Source: JAFDWI01 sp963764215 (lineage in GTDB: Bacteria; Actinomycetota; Acidimicrobiia; Acidimicrobiales; Iamiaceae). From it: 64,000 nucleotides of DNA. The translations under genes and the position numbers were made by a program. Each line of letters opens with the position of its first letter. Positions within the stretch are counted from its first letter, which is position 1. The stretch is from positions 62,001 through 126,000 of the forward strand of contig CAVXRS010000001.1 in assembly GCA_963764215.1 (NCBI GenBank), in the 5' to 3' direction. A model generated the notes under the pieces. It was given only the letters and a program-made list of their open reading frames with translations. It made no database searches and had not been told where the DNA came from. Below are positions 8,362 through 18,720 of this stretch, piece after piece.

Positions 8362-10642
8362 ATGCCGGTCACCGCTACCACACCGATCACACTCGTGGAA
8401 CGAGTCTACGGACGGCTCACGGAACGAACGGCGCGCGGCCGCGAGCGCCTCGGACGTCCGCTCACCGCGGCCGAGAAGATACTCGTCAATCACCTCACCG
8501 ACCCGGATGGGGCAGGGCTCGAGCGTGGGGTCAGCTACACCGATTTCATGCCCGATCGCGTGGCGATGCAGGACGCGACCGCCCAGATGGCGGTGCTGCA
8601 GTTCATGACCGCCGGGCTCGACGAAGTGGCGACCCCCACCACGATCCACTGCGATCACCTCATCCAGGCCAAAGTCGGCGCATTGGCCGATCTGGACACG
8701 GCCGAACACACCAATGCCGAGGTCTACGACTTCCTCCAGAGCGCGTCCGCACGCTACGGCATCGGATTCTGGCGTCCGGGGAGCGGGATCATCCATCAGG
8801 TGGTGCTGGAGAACTACGCGCTTCCCCGGCGGCATGATGATCGGTACCGACAGCCACACCCCCAACGCCGGCGGCCTCGGCATGGTGGCGATCGGCGTGG
8901 GTGGCGCCGATGCGGTCGACGTGCTGGTCGGCCTTCCGTTCAACGTACGCTTTCCCAAGTTGATCGGTGTCCACCTCACCGGCGAGCTGAACGGATGGAC
9001 CGCTCCCAAGGACATCATCCTCAAGGTCGCCGACGAGCTCACCGTCAAAGGTGGCACCGGTGCGATCGTCGAATACTTCGGACCGGGTGCCGACAGCATC
9101 TCGGCCACTGGCAAGGGCACGATCTGCAACATGGGCGCCGAGATCGGGGCGACGTGTTCGCTGTTCGGCTACGACACGAACATGCACGACTACCTGCAGG
9201 CGACCGGACGGGGCGCGATCGCCGAGGCCGCCGACGCCGTGGCGGCCGACCTGCGGGTCGATCCCGAGGTGCTGGACAGACCCGGCGACTACTTCGACCG
9301 GATCATCGAGATCGACCTGGACGAGCTCGCGCCCTACATAAACGGTCCCCACTCGCCCGACTACGCCCGTCCGGTGTCCGAGATGGGAACGGTCGCGAAG
9401 CAGGAGGGTTGGCCACTCGAGATCTCCTCGTCACTGATCGGGTCGTGCACGAACTCCTCGTACGAAGACATCACCCGTGCCGCTTCGATCGCCCGCCAGG
9501 CGAGCGCTCACGGGCTGAAGGCCGCCACGCAACTCATGGTGACGCCCGGGTCCGAACAAGTTCGGGCCACCATCGCACGCGACGGGCTGCTCGCAGACTT
9601 CGAGGCGATCGGCGCCACCGTGCTCGCGAACGCCTGTGGTCCGTGTATCGGCCAGTGGGCGAGGCCCGAAATGCCCGAAGGCACCAAGAACGTCATCGTG
9701 AACTCCTACAACCGCAACTTCCCCAAGCGAAATGACGGCAATCCGAACACGCTCGCCTTCGTGACCTCGCCCGACACCGTCGTGGCGATGGCGCTCGCCG
9801 GCACCCTCGACTTCAACCCGCTCACGGACACGCTCACCGGCGCCGACGGGACAGAGTTCAAACTCGACCCGCCGGAAGGGGAACTTTTCCCGGAAGCAGG
9901 CTTCGACCGGGGCGAGGACCGGTTCGTCGCTCCTCCGAAGGACGGCGCCGACGTCGACGTGGTCATCGACCCCGGGAGCGACCGCATCCAACGGCTCACC
10001 CCGTTCGCTCCCTGGAACGGTGAGGACTTCACCGATCTTCCGGTACTCCTCAAGGCAAAGGGAAAGTGCACCACGGACCACATCTCGATGGCCGGCCCGT
10101 GGCTCAAGTACCGAGGCCACCTGGAGAACATCTGTGGCAACCTCTTCGCCGGAGCGGTGAACGCCTTCACCGGCGAGGCCGGCGAAGGGAAAGATCCACT
10201 CGACGGCCAGACCAAGCCTTTCCCCGACATCGCCGCGCATCTCCATGAGGCCGGCGTCCCGTGGGTTGCCGTGGGAGACGAGAACTACGGGGAAGGCTCC
10301 TCCCGTGAGCACGCCGCCATGGAACCCCGATTCCGCGGTGCGGTTGCGATCCTCGTCCGCTCGTTCGCCAGGATTCACGAATCGAACCTGAAGAAACAGG
10401 GCGTGCTCGCGCTCACCTTCGCCGATCCGACGACCTACGACAGGATCGGCGAGGACGACAAGATCAACATTCTCGGACTCGCCGACCTCGCGCCCGACGA
10501 GCCGGTTCGTTGTCAGATCGTGCATCCGGACGGTTCCACCGAGGATTTCGAGACGACCCACACGATGAGCCCGGATCAGATCGAGTGGTTCCGGGCGGGC
10601 AGCGCCCTCAACATCATCCGGGCAAACGCAGGCGTCGCCTGA
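8362..10642 (+). CDS. Aconitate hydratase, mitochondrial-type (one frame break)
   Basis: Aconitase interconverts citrate and isocitrate in the TCA cycle with a [4Fe-4S] cluster. The cluster cysteines are visible in GSCTNSS and ANACGPCIGQW. The swivel domain carries GDENYGEGSSREHAA, the conserved active-site region. The length of ~760 residues fits the mitochondrial-type subfamily. The frame breaks at 8823-8828: LENYALP continues as GGMMIGTDSHTPN only if one C is removed from a CCCC run, which is a classic homopolymer indel. The ATG start is preceded by GAGGAG. The gene is divergent from the GntR regulator, and citrate synthase lies 5 kb downstream. Confidence 0.95.
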
Positions 10643-10759
10643 TGGGAGCAACGGTCGGCCCGATCCATGTCCGGTGACCTCCCGCACTAGCATCTTCCCG
10701 ATGTCGAACGAGGGGGCCGTCCCGGAGTACCGATTGCTCAGTACTGCCAACCAGCGTCG

Positions 10760-12818
10760 GTGAGCACCATCACCGACGTGCCGTCGGCGGAGTCGGTGAT
10801 CGACCCGCCCCGGGATGCCTCGAAGACCAACCGGCTCCTGCTCGTCGCCGTTGCGATCGCATCAGCGATCCCCTTCTACTGGGCGGCGGTCAGAGATGCC
10901 CGGAACGGCTTCTACCCCACCCTGGATGCCGCGGCGACCGTGCTTCGGTCGCGTGCGGTGTTGAGCAGGCATCCGCCGTTGGTGGGGATGTGGTCGTCAG
11001 GTTCGGGTTGGGCCGGCCACGAGATTCACTTCCCTGGGGCCATCCAGCTCTATCTGCTCGCAATTCCCGTCCACGTCCTGGGAAACACGTGGGGCACGTT
11101 GCTCGCCATGGCGACCATCAACGTCGCCTGGGTCCTCTTGGCCGGATGGCTGCTCTATCGCCGGCTCGGCACCAACGGAGCGCTGCTCGGATTTCTCTTC
11201 CTCATGCTCTTCATCTGGTCACTGGGAAGCGAGAACTTGATCGATCCTCGTCCGATGGAGATGGTGACGATCCCGTTCCTGTGCTTCCTGATCGCCGTCT
11301 GGATGGTCGCATCGGGGGACATCGACGCCATCCCCGGGCTCATGGTCGTCGCCAATTATCTCTACCTCGACCACCTGGTGATGGCGCTGCAGGTCCCGGT
11401 TATCGGTCTCTGTGCGGTCGCAGGCATCGTCGTCTGGGCGAGACGCAACCGGACCAGACACCAGGACGGAGACCTCCCCTGGTGGCGGCCCCTGCGGCGG
11501 AGGCTGCTGCAGGGACTCGTGATCACCGTCGTCATGTGGTTGCCGTCTCTCATCCAGGAAGTCCGGGCACATCCGGGGAACCTCACCTTGCTGTTCCGAG
11601 CGTCCGGTCAGAATCGCGCCGCGGTGGACTCCTTCCCGATCGCGTACAACTCGGTCATCCGGCTCATCGCCGTGCCCAAGTTCTGGTTCCGCGGGCGTTT
11701 CGACGATGCGAGCTATGTCCACGCCATCGGGACGATCGGCGCCCCGGAGATCATCGGCGGGATCGTGGTACTGGTGCTCCTCTGCGTCCTGGGCTTCCTG
11801 GCCTGGCGGCAACGGGACCCGATCGCCCTGAGTGGTGTCGGCGTCATCGTCGTCGCGATCGCCATCAGTCTCGAGACCGTTATCCAGGCTCCCGCGACCT
11901 GGGGCCTGAACACGCAGTACCTCAGGTCGCTGTGGGGGCTCGCGGCGTTCGTCTGGCTGGTATTGGCCGTCATCGTCTTCCGCCTCGTCCGGCCTCACTT
12001 CCAACCGAGAATCGCCGCCGCTGCCGGCATCGGCGCGCTCCTGGTGGTGATCCCCTCCCTGTCGTACGCCGACTACGGATCGGCGACCGACCTGCGCGAT
12101 GCGCCGATTGCCCGCGAAGTCAACCAGAAGAGTGTCCCCGAACTGGTGGGTCGAGGCAAGGTCTACGTCGCATCGAAGGGCGATTTCACTTCTCAGCGAT
12201 TTGCATCCTCCCTCCTGCTTGCACTCGATACTGCCGGGGTGCACTACTGCGTCGACCACCAAACGGCCCAGCAGTACGGGGCGCAGCACGACTGCGCGGC
12301 GAAGTCCGATGTCGAAGTGGTCGTTGCCGTGGGGGAGCGTCCAAAGGTGGCCGGCGGCAAGCTCCTCGCTGGGGTGCCACTGCTGCCGGCAGCAGAGCGC
12401 AAGGAGTATTTCAAGGCGCGGGACTCGGTGCGCCGCTGGTTGAAGAGTCGATCTTCGATCGCGTTGAATCCTTCGTACGAACGACGTGTGAAGGCGGCCA
12501 ACCCGGCGGTCCTCGCCACGATGAAGAAATACTTGAATCCAGCCGATGGGGATCTGCTCCCGCTTCTCGACCGGTACGCCTTCGCCGTCCTCACGACCGT
12601 TGCCGGCGATCACCGCGTCGACGAGCACGGGGAAGAATCCGATCTTCGCGGCGCCGAACATGCCTCTGAAACAGTTCGCGACGTACTTCGCTCTTCACAA
12701 GAAGGTGGCTGACGCCGGCACCCTCTGGGTGATCGAGCGACCCGACCCGGTGATCAGGTGCCACCGTGTGATCCGTTGGGCGTGGTGGGCCGATCACCAC
12801 GCTCGGTACTGGTTCTGA
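10760..12818 (+). CDS. Large polytopic membrane protein, GT-C-like, with C-terminal extracytoplasmic domain (probable frame break)
   Basis: Roughly 680 residues. Ten or more hydrophobic helices (e.g. LLVAVAIASAIPFYWA, IIGGIVVLVLLCVLGFLAW) fill residues 20-430. A soluble C-terminal part follows with YVASKGDFTSQRFASSLLLALD, as in mannosyltransferase-like membrane proteins of actinobacteria. The first frame ends at 12712 with unconvincing sequence, while frame 3 gives PLKQFATYFALHKKVADAGTLWVIERPDP up to 12818, so a break between about 12600 and 12660 is likely. Upstream, TAGCAT (10687-10692) precedes an ATG at 10700 whose 20-codon frame ends at the GTG used here. That ATG may be the real start if another base is missing, or a short leader. 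Substrate unknown. Confidence 0.65.
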
Positions 12819-12836
12819 TCTGCTGACGGTCCCGTT

Positions 12837-14210
12837 TCAGCTCGGCGGAGTGGCTTCGGCGATCTCCTGTGCCGTGGGTGTCCGACGACGGCGCGCTTCG
12901 GCGGGCAGCAGCTTCTCGATGGCACGCATGATCCGGTCGGTGTCGGCCCGTTCACTGCGGTACTTCAACTCGACGGGTCAACCGACGCGCATCCGGACCG
13001 TTGGTGGATCAGAAACGTTCGTCAGGTCCGGTAGGCGGGCCACGCGGGGCCAGATCTTCTCGGTGCCCCAGATCCCGATCGGGATCACCGGCACCTTCAC
13101 CCCGCGGCGAGTCGTGCCGCCCCGGGACGTCCCTCGAGTCTCGGTTCGAAGAACTGCTCGGCCCGGGGAATCGTTCCCTGGGGCAGGATCACCACGAGCT
13201 GGCCCCCTTCCAGCGCTTGCCGCGGCCGCGTCGAGTGGAGCGCCCGACCCGCTGCCGCGATCGACCCGGATCGTTCCCATGGCACGGACGATCGGGCCCA
13301 CCACCGGTGCGTCGACCACTTCCTTCTTGGCCAGGAATCGCACCGCTCGATCCACCCGACCGGCGAGAAAGCCGATCGCCAGCGGATCGAGATACGAACG
13401 GTGGTTGGACACCAGGATCGCCGCGCCGGTCCGGGGCAGCTGCTCCAACCCGTCGAGGTCCCAGCGGATGAAGGGAAGAAGTTCCGGACGCACAATTCCC
13501 TGGAGGAGTCGTTGCGGTTCCCAGCCCACCAGTTTCGGGATGCCCGACGGCACGTCGAGATACCGCTGGGGCCACCGGCGCAACGTCGCGAGCACTCGCA
13601 TCCGCGGGTCCGGGTTCACCACCACCGGGTGTCCCACCGCTCCGAGCAACGGCACGTCGAACACGCTGTCGCTGTAGGCATAGCTCGCCGAGAGATCCAC
13701 CCCGTGACGATCGGCCCAGGCGCGTACGGCCGAGAGCTTTCCAGGGCCCCAGACGAAATCTCCGACGATGGAGCCGTCGTAGGCGTCCTCGTGGACCCCG
13801 TAGCGGGTCGCGATCACGTCGTCGAGCCCCAGGGCCTGTGCCAGGGGGGCGACCAGGTCGTAGGGCGAGGTCGTGGCAAGGACGACGGGACGTCCGGCGT
13901 CACGGTGTTCTGCGATCAGCAGTCGTCCGAAGGGTTGCACCTGGTCGACGAGGCGTGCGGCCGCCGCCTCGCCCGCCGCGCGCACCGCGGCCCGATTCCA
14001 TCCCGACGCGAAACGCGCCGCCTGTCGGGTCATGGCCATGGCCGGCAACGTCTCACCGACGGCGTCGAAGAGCTTGTAGACCAGTGCCTCACCCGGTATC
14101 TGCCGATCGGCCAGCACTCCCATCTGACGCAACGACTCGGACATCACCGGGCCCGAAGCACCGGCGAGCAAGGTCCGATCGAGGTCGAAGAACGCGGCGC
14201 CGTCGCTCAT
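12837..14210 (-). CDS. Bifunctional HAD-IB phosphatase-like / PlsC acyltransferase (three frame breaks)
   Basis: The N-terminal ~230 residues are a HAD-IB domain (FFDLDRTLL, ATTSPYDLV, YAYSDSVFDVPLL), as in mycobacterial phosphoserine-phosphatase-like/acyltransferase fusions. A PlsC acyltransferase domain follows with NHRSYLD and PQGTIPR. The acyltransferase half is split by breaks near 13250 and 13110. The missing segment LEGGQLVVILPQGTIPR lies in the neighbouring frame and the original frame resumes at VPVIPIGIWGTEK. A third break near 12978 separates VRMRVG from VELKYRSERADTDRIM, which runs to a TGA at 12837. The start MSDGAAFF was chosen because the HAD domain begins there; the open frame upstream has no domain and poor composition. 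It probably acts in phospholipid synthesis at the membrane. It converges on the preceding membrane protein gene. Confidence 0.8.
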
Positions 14211-14442
14211 GGGCGGCACTCTAGTGCCGTTCCCGAGCACCCAGGAGAAGGGTCGGCGCGGGCGCTGCGGAGAACATCGAGGGGCCGGCCCGGGGAGGCC
14301 GGCCCCTCTGGGGACCTTCGGGCGGAGGGGGCCACCCGAGGTTCGGTCCGGGGGAAGCGGCGGGGGAACCGCCTCGACCCCGGGTTCTGCCAAGCATCAT
14401 CGCGCCCGTTGCGCAATCTGTCCAACAGTTCCTAGAGATACG

Positions 14443-14448
14443 TACTAT
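14443..14448 (+). promoter_or_regulatory. -10 box of the LysR regulator gene
   Basis: TACTAT lies 11 bases before the ATG of the LysR gene and matches the TANNNT pattern seen before other starts in this window. The AT-richer segment is distinct from the GC-rich 200 bases upstream, which contain no gene. No clear T-N11-A operator was assigned. Confidence 0.4.
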
Positions 14449-14459
14449 CGTTTCCACAG

Positions 14460-15403
14460 ATGGACCTTCGCCAACTCTCTGCGCTCCTCGCGGTCGGCGA
14501 CCACCAGAGCTTCTCCGCTGCCGCACGCAGCCTGCACACCGTGCAATCCAACGTCTCCACCCACGTGGCAAGGCTCGAGGCCGAGCTCGGAGTCGAACTC
14601 GTCAACCGGCGTGACGGCACCTTCACCGAGGGCGGGGAACTGGTCGCTGCCCGGGCGCGCCGCATCCAGGCCGAACTCGACGCCCTGGTCGACGACCTCG
14701 CGTCGAACACCGCGTCGGTGACCGGCGCGGTCCGCCTCGGCATGATCGGCACGACCGCCCGGTGGCTCGTCCCACTCGTCGTCCCCGAAGTGGTGCGGAC
14801 CCATCCCCGCATCGACCTCACCATCATCGATGCCACCACCACGTCGTTGCTCCCCCAGCTCCTCACCCGGCGGCTCGACCTCGCCGTGGTGAACATGCCC
14901 GTGCATTCCGAGGACGTGGTCACCGAATCGCTGTTCGTGGAACACCTGGTCGTCGTTGTCCCCCGCGCCCATCCGCTGAACGCATTCGACGAAGTCGACC
15001 CGTCCGAGCTGTCTGCGCATCGCCTGCTCCTCCCGCCCCGGGGCACGGCGTTCCGCGACGAGTTGGACGCGGCGACTCGCAAGGTGGGCGTCGAGCTTCA
15101 AGCGGCCGCGGAAGTCGACGGCGTGCGTCTCCTCGCGACCCTCGCCTTCGAAGGGTTCGGCGCTGCGATCCTGCCGGCCAGTGCGGCACAACGTCGTTCG
15201 TCGGCGGAGTGGCGACGGATCCCCGTTTCAGGGTTCACCCCACGTGAGGTCGGCCTCGCCACCGAACGGCGGGCGCTCCAATCCCGTGCCGCGCGGGCCG
15301 TGCGATCGATCGTGACCGACGTCAGCGCGACGACGTGCGCGTCGACTTCGTGGGGCTCGACGGGAATTCGGCCATTGGAGGGGCCGGAGCCGGCCAGCAC
15401 TAG
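14460..15403 (+). CDS. LysR-family transcriptional regulator (probable 3' frame break)
   Basis: The N-terminal 60 residues form the LysR winged helix-turn-helix (MDLRQLSALLAVGDHQSFSAAA, HTVQSNVSTHVARLE), followed by a periplasmic-binding-protein-like effector domain (TGAVRLGMIGTTARWLVP to RRALQSRAARAVRSIV). The frame stays open into the citrate synthase gene to 15767, which is implausible. If one base is missing near 15325 the protein ends as SRDDVRVDFVGLDG and so on at the TAG at 15401-15403, giving about 314 residues, the usual LysR length. It precedes citrate synthase in the same direction, so it may regulate that gene or an unseen target. Confidence 0.8.
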
Positions 15404-15406
15404 GAT
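15401..15406 (+). promoter_or_regulatory. -10 box of citrate synthase
   Basis: TAGGAT lies at the LysR stop codon, five bases before a possible GTG (15412) and about 90 bases before the favoured GTG start of citrate synthase. It suggests that citrate synthase has its own promoter inside the end of the LysR gene. Confidence 0.4.
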
Positions 15407-15495
15407 CGACCGTGCAACAGGCCGCGCGTTCGCCGCACCCGACAGATGGGCGACCGCACGGCCGGAACGCCCGAGAAGATGCAGGGAGCAAAGCC

Positions 15496-16763
15496 GTGGC
15501 CGAGAGCGTGACGATCACCGACAACCGGAATGGCGAGACGATCGAGATTCCGATCGTCAACGGCGGGGTCGATGCGGCAGAGTGGCGGAAGCTGCTCGGG
15601 AACATCTGGTTCTACGATCCCGGCTACACCCAGACCGCCTGCACCTCCAGCGCGATCACCGACATCGACGGCGAGAACGGGATCTTGCGCTACCGGGGCT
15701 ACCCGATCGAGCAGCTCGCCGAGCACTCGACCTATCTGGAAGTCGCCTATCTGCTCATCTACGGTGACCTGCCCAACGCCACACAGTTCGAAGCGTGGCG
15801 GAACGAGATCACCTACCACACGTTCATCCACGAGAACGTCCGCAAGCGCTTCATGGAGGGCTTCCACTACGACGCCCACCCGATGGGGATGCTGGTCTCG
15901 GCACTCGGCGCCCTGTCGACCTTCTACCACGAGGCGAAACAGATCGACGACCCCGCGGTCCGTCACAAGCAGATCGTGCGTCTCGTGGCCAAGATTCCCA
16001 CCCTCGCGGCGTGCGCGCACCGTTTCAGCGTGGGGCAACCTTTCGTCTACCCCGACAACACGTTGGGATTCGCCGCGAACTTCCTGTCGATGATGTGGAA
16101 GATCGCCGAACCGCACTACGAGGCCGACCCGGTGCTCCAGCACGCCCTCGACGTGCTGTTCATCCTGCACGCCGACCACGAGCAGAATTGCGGGGCGGCG
16201 GCCATGCGCGTCATCGGCTCCGCGCACGCTGATCCCTATTCGGCCTGTGCCGGCGCGGCCGCGGCACTCTACGGTCCGCGCCACGGGGGCGCGAATGAAG
16301 CGGTCATCAAGATGCTCACCGAGATCGGATCGATCGACAACGTCGAGCCCTTCGTCGCCGATGTCAAGGCCGGCAAGGGGCTCCTCCAGGGATTCGGCCA
16401 CCGGGTGTACAAGAACTACGACCCCCGCGCGCGATCATCAAGGACATCGCCTACGACGTCTTCGAAGTCACCGGCAAGAATCCGCTGCTGGACCTCGCGC
16501 TGAAGCTGGAAGAGACCGCGCTGAACGACGAATACTTCATCTCCCGGCGTCTGTATCCGAACGTCGACTTCTATTCCGGTCTGATCTACCAGGCCATGGG
16601 ATTCCCCATCGACATGTTCACCGTGCTCTTCGCCATTCCGCGTGCATCGGGCTGGCTCGCCCACTGGCAGGAGCTGCTCGAACAGGACCAGCGCATCGCG
16701 CGTCCACGCCAGCTCTACACCGGTCACGACGCCAGGGACTACGTCCCGATCGCCAACCGCTGA
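15496..16763 (+). CDS. gltA: Citrate synthase (one frame break)
   Basis: Type II citrate synthase condenses oxaloacetate and acetyl-CoA. Visible family segments are GILRYRGYPIEQLAE, the histidine segment LHADHEQNCG, YGPRHGGANEAV, GFGHRVYKNYDPRA and the C-terminal DFYSGLIYQAMGFP. The reading frame breaks near 16424, just after YDPRA: the next frame reads IIKDIAYDVFEVTGKNPLLD and continues to the TGA at 16763. The CCCCGCGCGCG tract there is prone to indels. The joined protein has ~421 residues. The GTG at 15496 was chosen because homology begins there (AESVTITDN) and GGGAG lies 7 bases upstream; GTG at 15412 is an alternative. Aconitase is encoded 5 kb upstream, so two consecutive TCA steps share this region. 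Confidence 0.95.
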
Positions 16764-16775
16764 ACAACACGGGTC

Positions 16776-17867
16776 GTGACGTCGACCGGTGACGCACGGG
16801 TCGAGGCCCGTTGGTACATCAACACCTGGGCGGCCCGAACCGGGCGCCGGGTCAGCGCCAGGATCATCGACTCGGTCGCCGCCTTCGTCGTCCTGGGGCT
16901 GGTGCTCGCCATCGGCCCGCACGGACGGCCCCTTGCACAGGATTGTGTGGTCGTCGTCCTCGTCGTCGCCCTGGAGACGACTGCACTGACCAGGTGGGGT
17001 GCAACCGCGGGGATGAAGGCGACCCGGATCCGCGTCGCCGTGCTCGACGACGACCGCCTCCCGGACTGGTTGACCGCCAGTCGACGTTCGGTGCCCGTCG
17101 CCTTGTGCTACGCGTTGCTGTTACCGGGCACCCCGGTCGCACTCGTGATGCCCTGGGCGATGCTCCTGTCGATCGCCCTGTCGCCGGCCCGTCGGGCATT
17201 CCATGATCGTCTCTCCGGCACGGTCGTCGTGGTCGAGTCGGCGCCTCGACTGATTCGCACCGTTGACCTCGCGACCTGGTGGGAGCCGGGATTCGACGCC
17301 GTGATGACCCGATGGGGCCGGGCCCCGAGGATGGAGGAACGTCGACGCGCCAGGGCGCACCGGCTCGACGGTGCCTGGTGGATGGTGCTGGTGCTCGTCA
17401 CCGCAACCGTCGCATCGGTCGGCGTCGAACGCGTCCCGTGGTTGCTCCTGTGGCTGGCCATCATCTGGATGGCACTTGCCGTGATCGACGAAACCTGGTG
17501 GGTGAGCAACTTCGGGGACACGCCAGGCCACCGGGAGTTCGGCTACCGGATCGTCGACGTCGCAACCGGTCGGGCGCCCACGACCAAGCAGGCACTGCTC
17601 CGCGCGCTCGTGGTGGTACCGCTGCTCTATCTCCCTCCTTTCCAGCTCCTCGGGGCTCTGTGGGTCCATGCGTCGGCGACGCACCGCGGCCCGCACGACC
17701 TTCTGGCAGGGACGATCGTGGTCGAGCCGGGCTTCGTCCCGCCCCGCTTCGTCGCCACTGGCCCGGTCCGGCCGTATCCACTGGCTCCCCCGATGCCCCT
17801 GCCCCCACCGGTCCTGTCCGCAGCTCCACCGCCACCGCCACCGCCGGTGATACCGGGTCCGTTCTGA
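16776..17867 (+). CDS. Membrane protein with two RDD-type domains and proline-rich tail
   Basis: A 363-residue protein. The first ~145 residues (RVSARIIDSVAAFVVL, GMKATRIRV, RRAFHDRLSGTVVV) and residues ~195-315 (LDGAWWMVLVLV, GYRIVDVATG, HRGPHDLLAGTIVV) show the same layout of helices and an H-D-x-L-(S/A)-G-T motif, so it looks like a tandem duplication of the RDD membrane domain. The last 40 residues are almost only proline, alanine and valine. RDD proteins are linked to ion exchange or membrane homeostasis; no specific function can be given. It lies 12 bases after citrate synthase and 1 base before the rhomboid gene, so it is probably cotranscribed with both. Confidence 0.75.
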   Translation: MTSTGDARVEARWYINTWAARTGRRVSARIIDSVAAFVVLGLVLAIGPHGRPLAQDCVVVVLVVALETTALTRWGATAGMKATRIRVAVLDDDRLPDWLTASRRSVPVALCYALLLPGTPVALVMPWAMLLSIALSPARRAFHDRLSGTVVVVESAPRLIRTVDLATWWEPGFDAVMTRWGRAPRMEERRRARAHRLDGAWWMVLVLVTATVASVGVERVPWLLLWLAIIWMALAVIDETWWVSNFGDTPGHREFGYRIVDVATGRAPTTKQALLRALVVVPLLYLPPFQLLGALWVHASATHRGPHDLLAGTIVVEPGFVPPRFVATGPVRPYPLAPPMPLPPPVLSAAPPPPPPPVIPGPF

Positions 17868-17868
17868 C

Positions 17869-18711
17869 ATGGCGTATCCGATCCGAGACGAACGTCCCTC
17901 GCGGGGGACCACGTGGGCCACCTGGGGCCTCATCGGGCTCTGCGTCTTCGTCTTCGCATTCGTCCAACCGAAACCGATGCAGGGCATCACCCGGGGGAGG
18001 ACGTTCACGCAGCAATCGGACGCTGATCTGCAGATCCGCCATTTCACCGACCGTTGGGCGCTCGTGCCCTGTGAGGTGACACACGGCAAGAGCATTGCGG
18101 CCGGCGCGGCCTGCGACGGGTATCCGGTCGACGATCCGGGCGCGTACGTCGCAAAGAACACCTGGCTGCCTCTGCTCACCGCCCTGTTCCTCCACGAGAA
18201 CATCTGGCATCTCCTCTCCAACATGCTGTTCTTGTGGATCTTCGGTCGCGGGCTCGAACAGCGGGTGGGCACGGCCGGCACGCTGGGATTGTTCGTGGCC
18301 GGCGGCATCGCGTCATTTCTCGGCTACGTGGCGTTGAATCCGGAATCGATGAATCCGCTGCTGGGCGCCTCCGGGGCCATCGCTGCGTTCATGGGCGCGT
18401 ATCTCGTGCTCCTGCCCGAACGGCGCGTGCTCAGTTTCGTCTACGCCGCCGGGCTCCAGGTCGTCTACCTGCCGGCATGGAGCGTGCTCGCATTCTTCTT
18501 CGTCTCCCAGTTCTTCACCTCGGCCGGTTCCCGGGTGGCATGGCAGGCCCACGTCACCGGCATGCTCTTCGGGGCCGCCGTCGGATTCCTCTGGAAGTGG
18601 CGCGACCCGTCGCTGCGTCACGAAGCGGCCACGACGGTGCTCGAACCGTCGGACCCCGCACCCCGGCCCGAGGCTTGGCCGAGCCTGCCGCCGTCGTCGC
18701 CTCCCGGATGA
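17869..18711 (+). CDS. Rhomboid-family intramembrane serine protease
   Basis: A 280-residue polytopic protein with the rhomboid hallmarks: HENIWHLLSNMLFLWIFG (H-x3-N oxyanion region, helix 2), the catalytic serine in GASGAIAAFMG (helix 4), and the catalytic histidine in AHVTGMLFGAAVGF (helix 6). A cysteine-containing extracytoplasmic loop (VPCEVTHGKS to ACDGYP) lies between helix 1 and helix 2. It cleaves transmembrane substrates inside the bilayer; targets are unknown. It starts two bases after the RDD protein stop, which suggests a functional pair. The stop codon lies inside a strong hairpin. Confidence 0.92.
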   Translation: MAYPIRDERPSRGTTWATWGLIGLCVFVFAFVQPKPMQGITRGRTFTQQSDADLQIRHFTDRWALVPCEVTHGKSIAAGAACDGYPVDDPGAYVAKNTWLPLLTALFLHENIWHLLSNMLFLWIFGRGLEQRVGTAGTLGLFVAGGIASFLGYVALNPESMNPLLGASGAIAAFMGAYLVLLPERRVLSFVYAAGLQVVYLPAWSVLAFFFVSQFFTSAGSRVAWQAHVTGMLFGAAVGFLWKWRDPSLRHEAATTVLEPSDPAPRPEAWPSLPPSSPPG

Positions 18712-18718
18712 GGCGACG
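18695..18718. terminator. Bidirectional terminator hairpin between convergent genes
   Basis: CGTCGCCTC, loop CCGGAT, GAGGCGACG forms a perfect 9-bp stem that includes the rhomboid stop codon and ends three bases before the stop of the acetyltransferase gene on the other strand. No U-tract follows. Its position between convergent genes supports a shared transcript end. Confidence 0.55.
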
Positions 18719-18720
18719 GG

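Noticed and set aside
10700..10762. A 20-codon leader peptide before the membrane protein
   Set aside because: It has a -10 box but no regulatory codons or attenuator; more likely part of the main gene start with a missing base.
13401..14435. A plus-strand frame of 344 codons over the HAD-PlsC gene
   Set aside because: It has no domain, and the minus strand shows HAD and PlsC motifs.
14460..15767. LysR-citrate synthase fusion suggested by one open frame
   Set aside because: Residues after ~290 are out-of-frame citrate synthase DNA and have no LysR or citrate synthase similarity.
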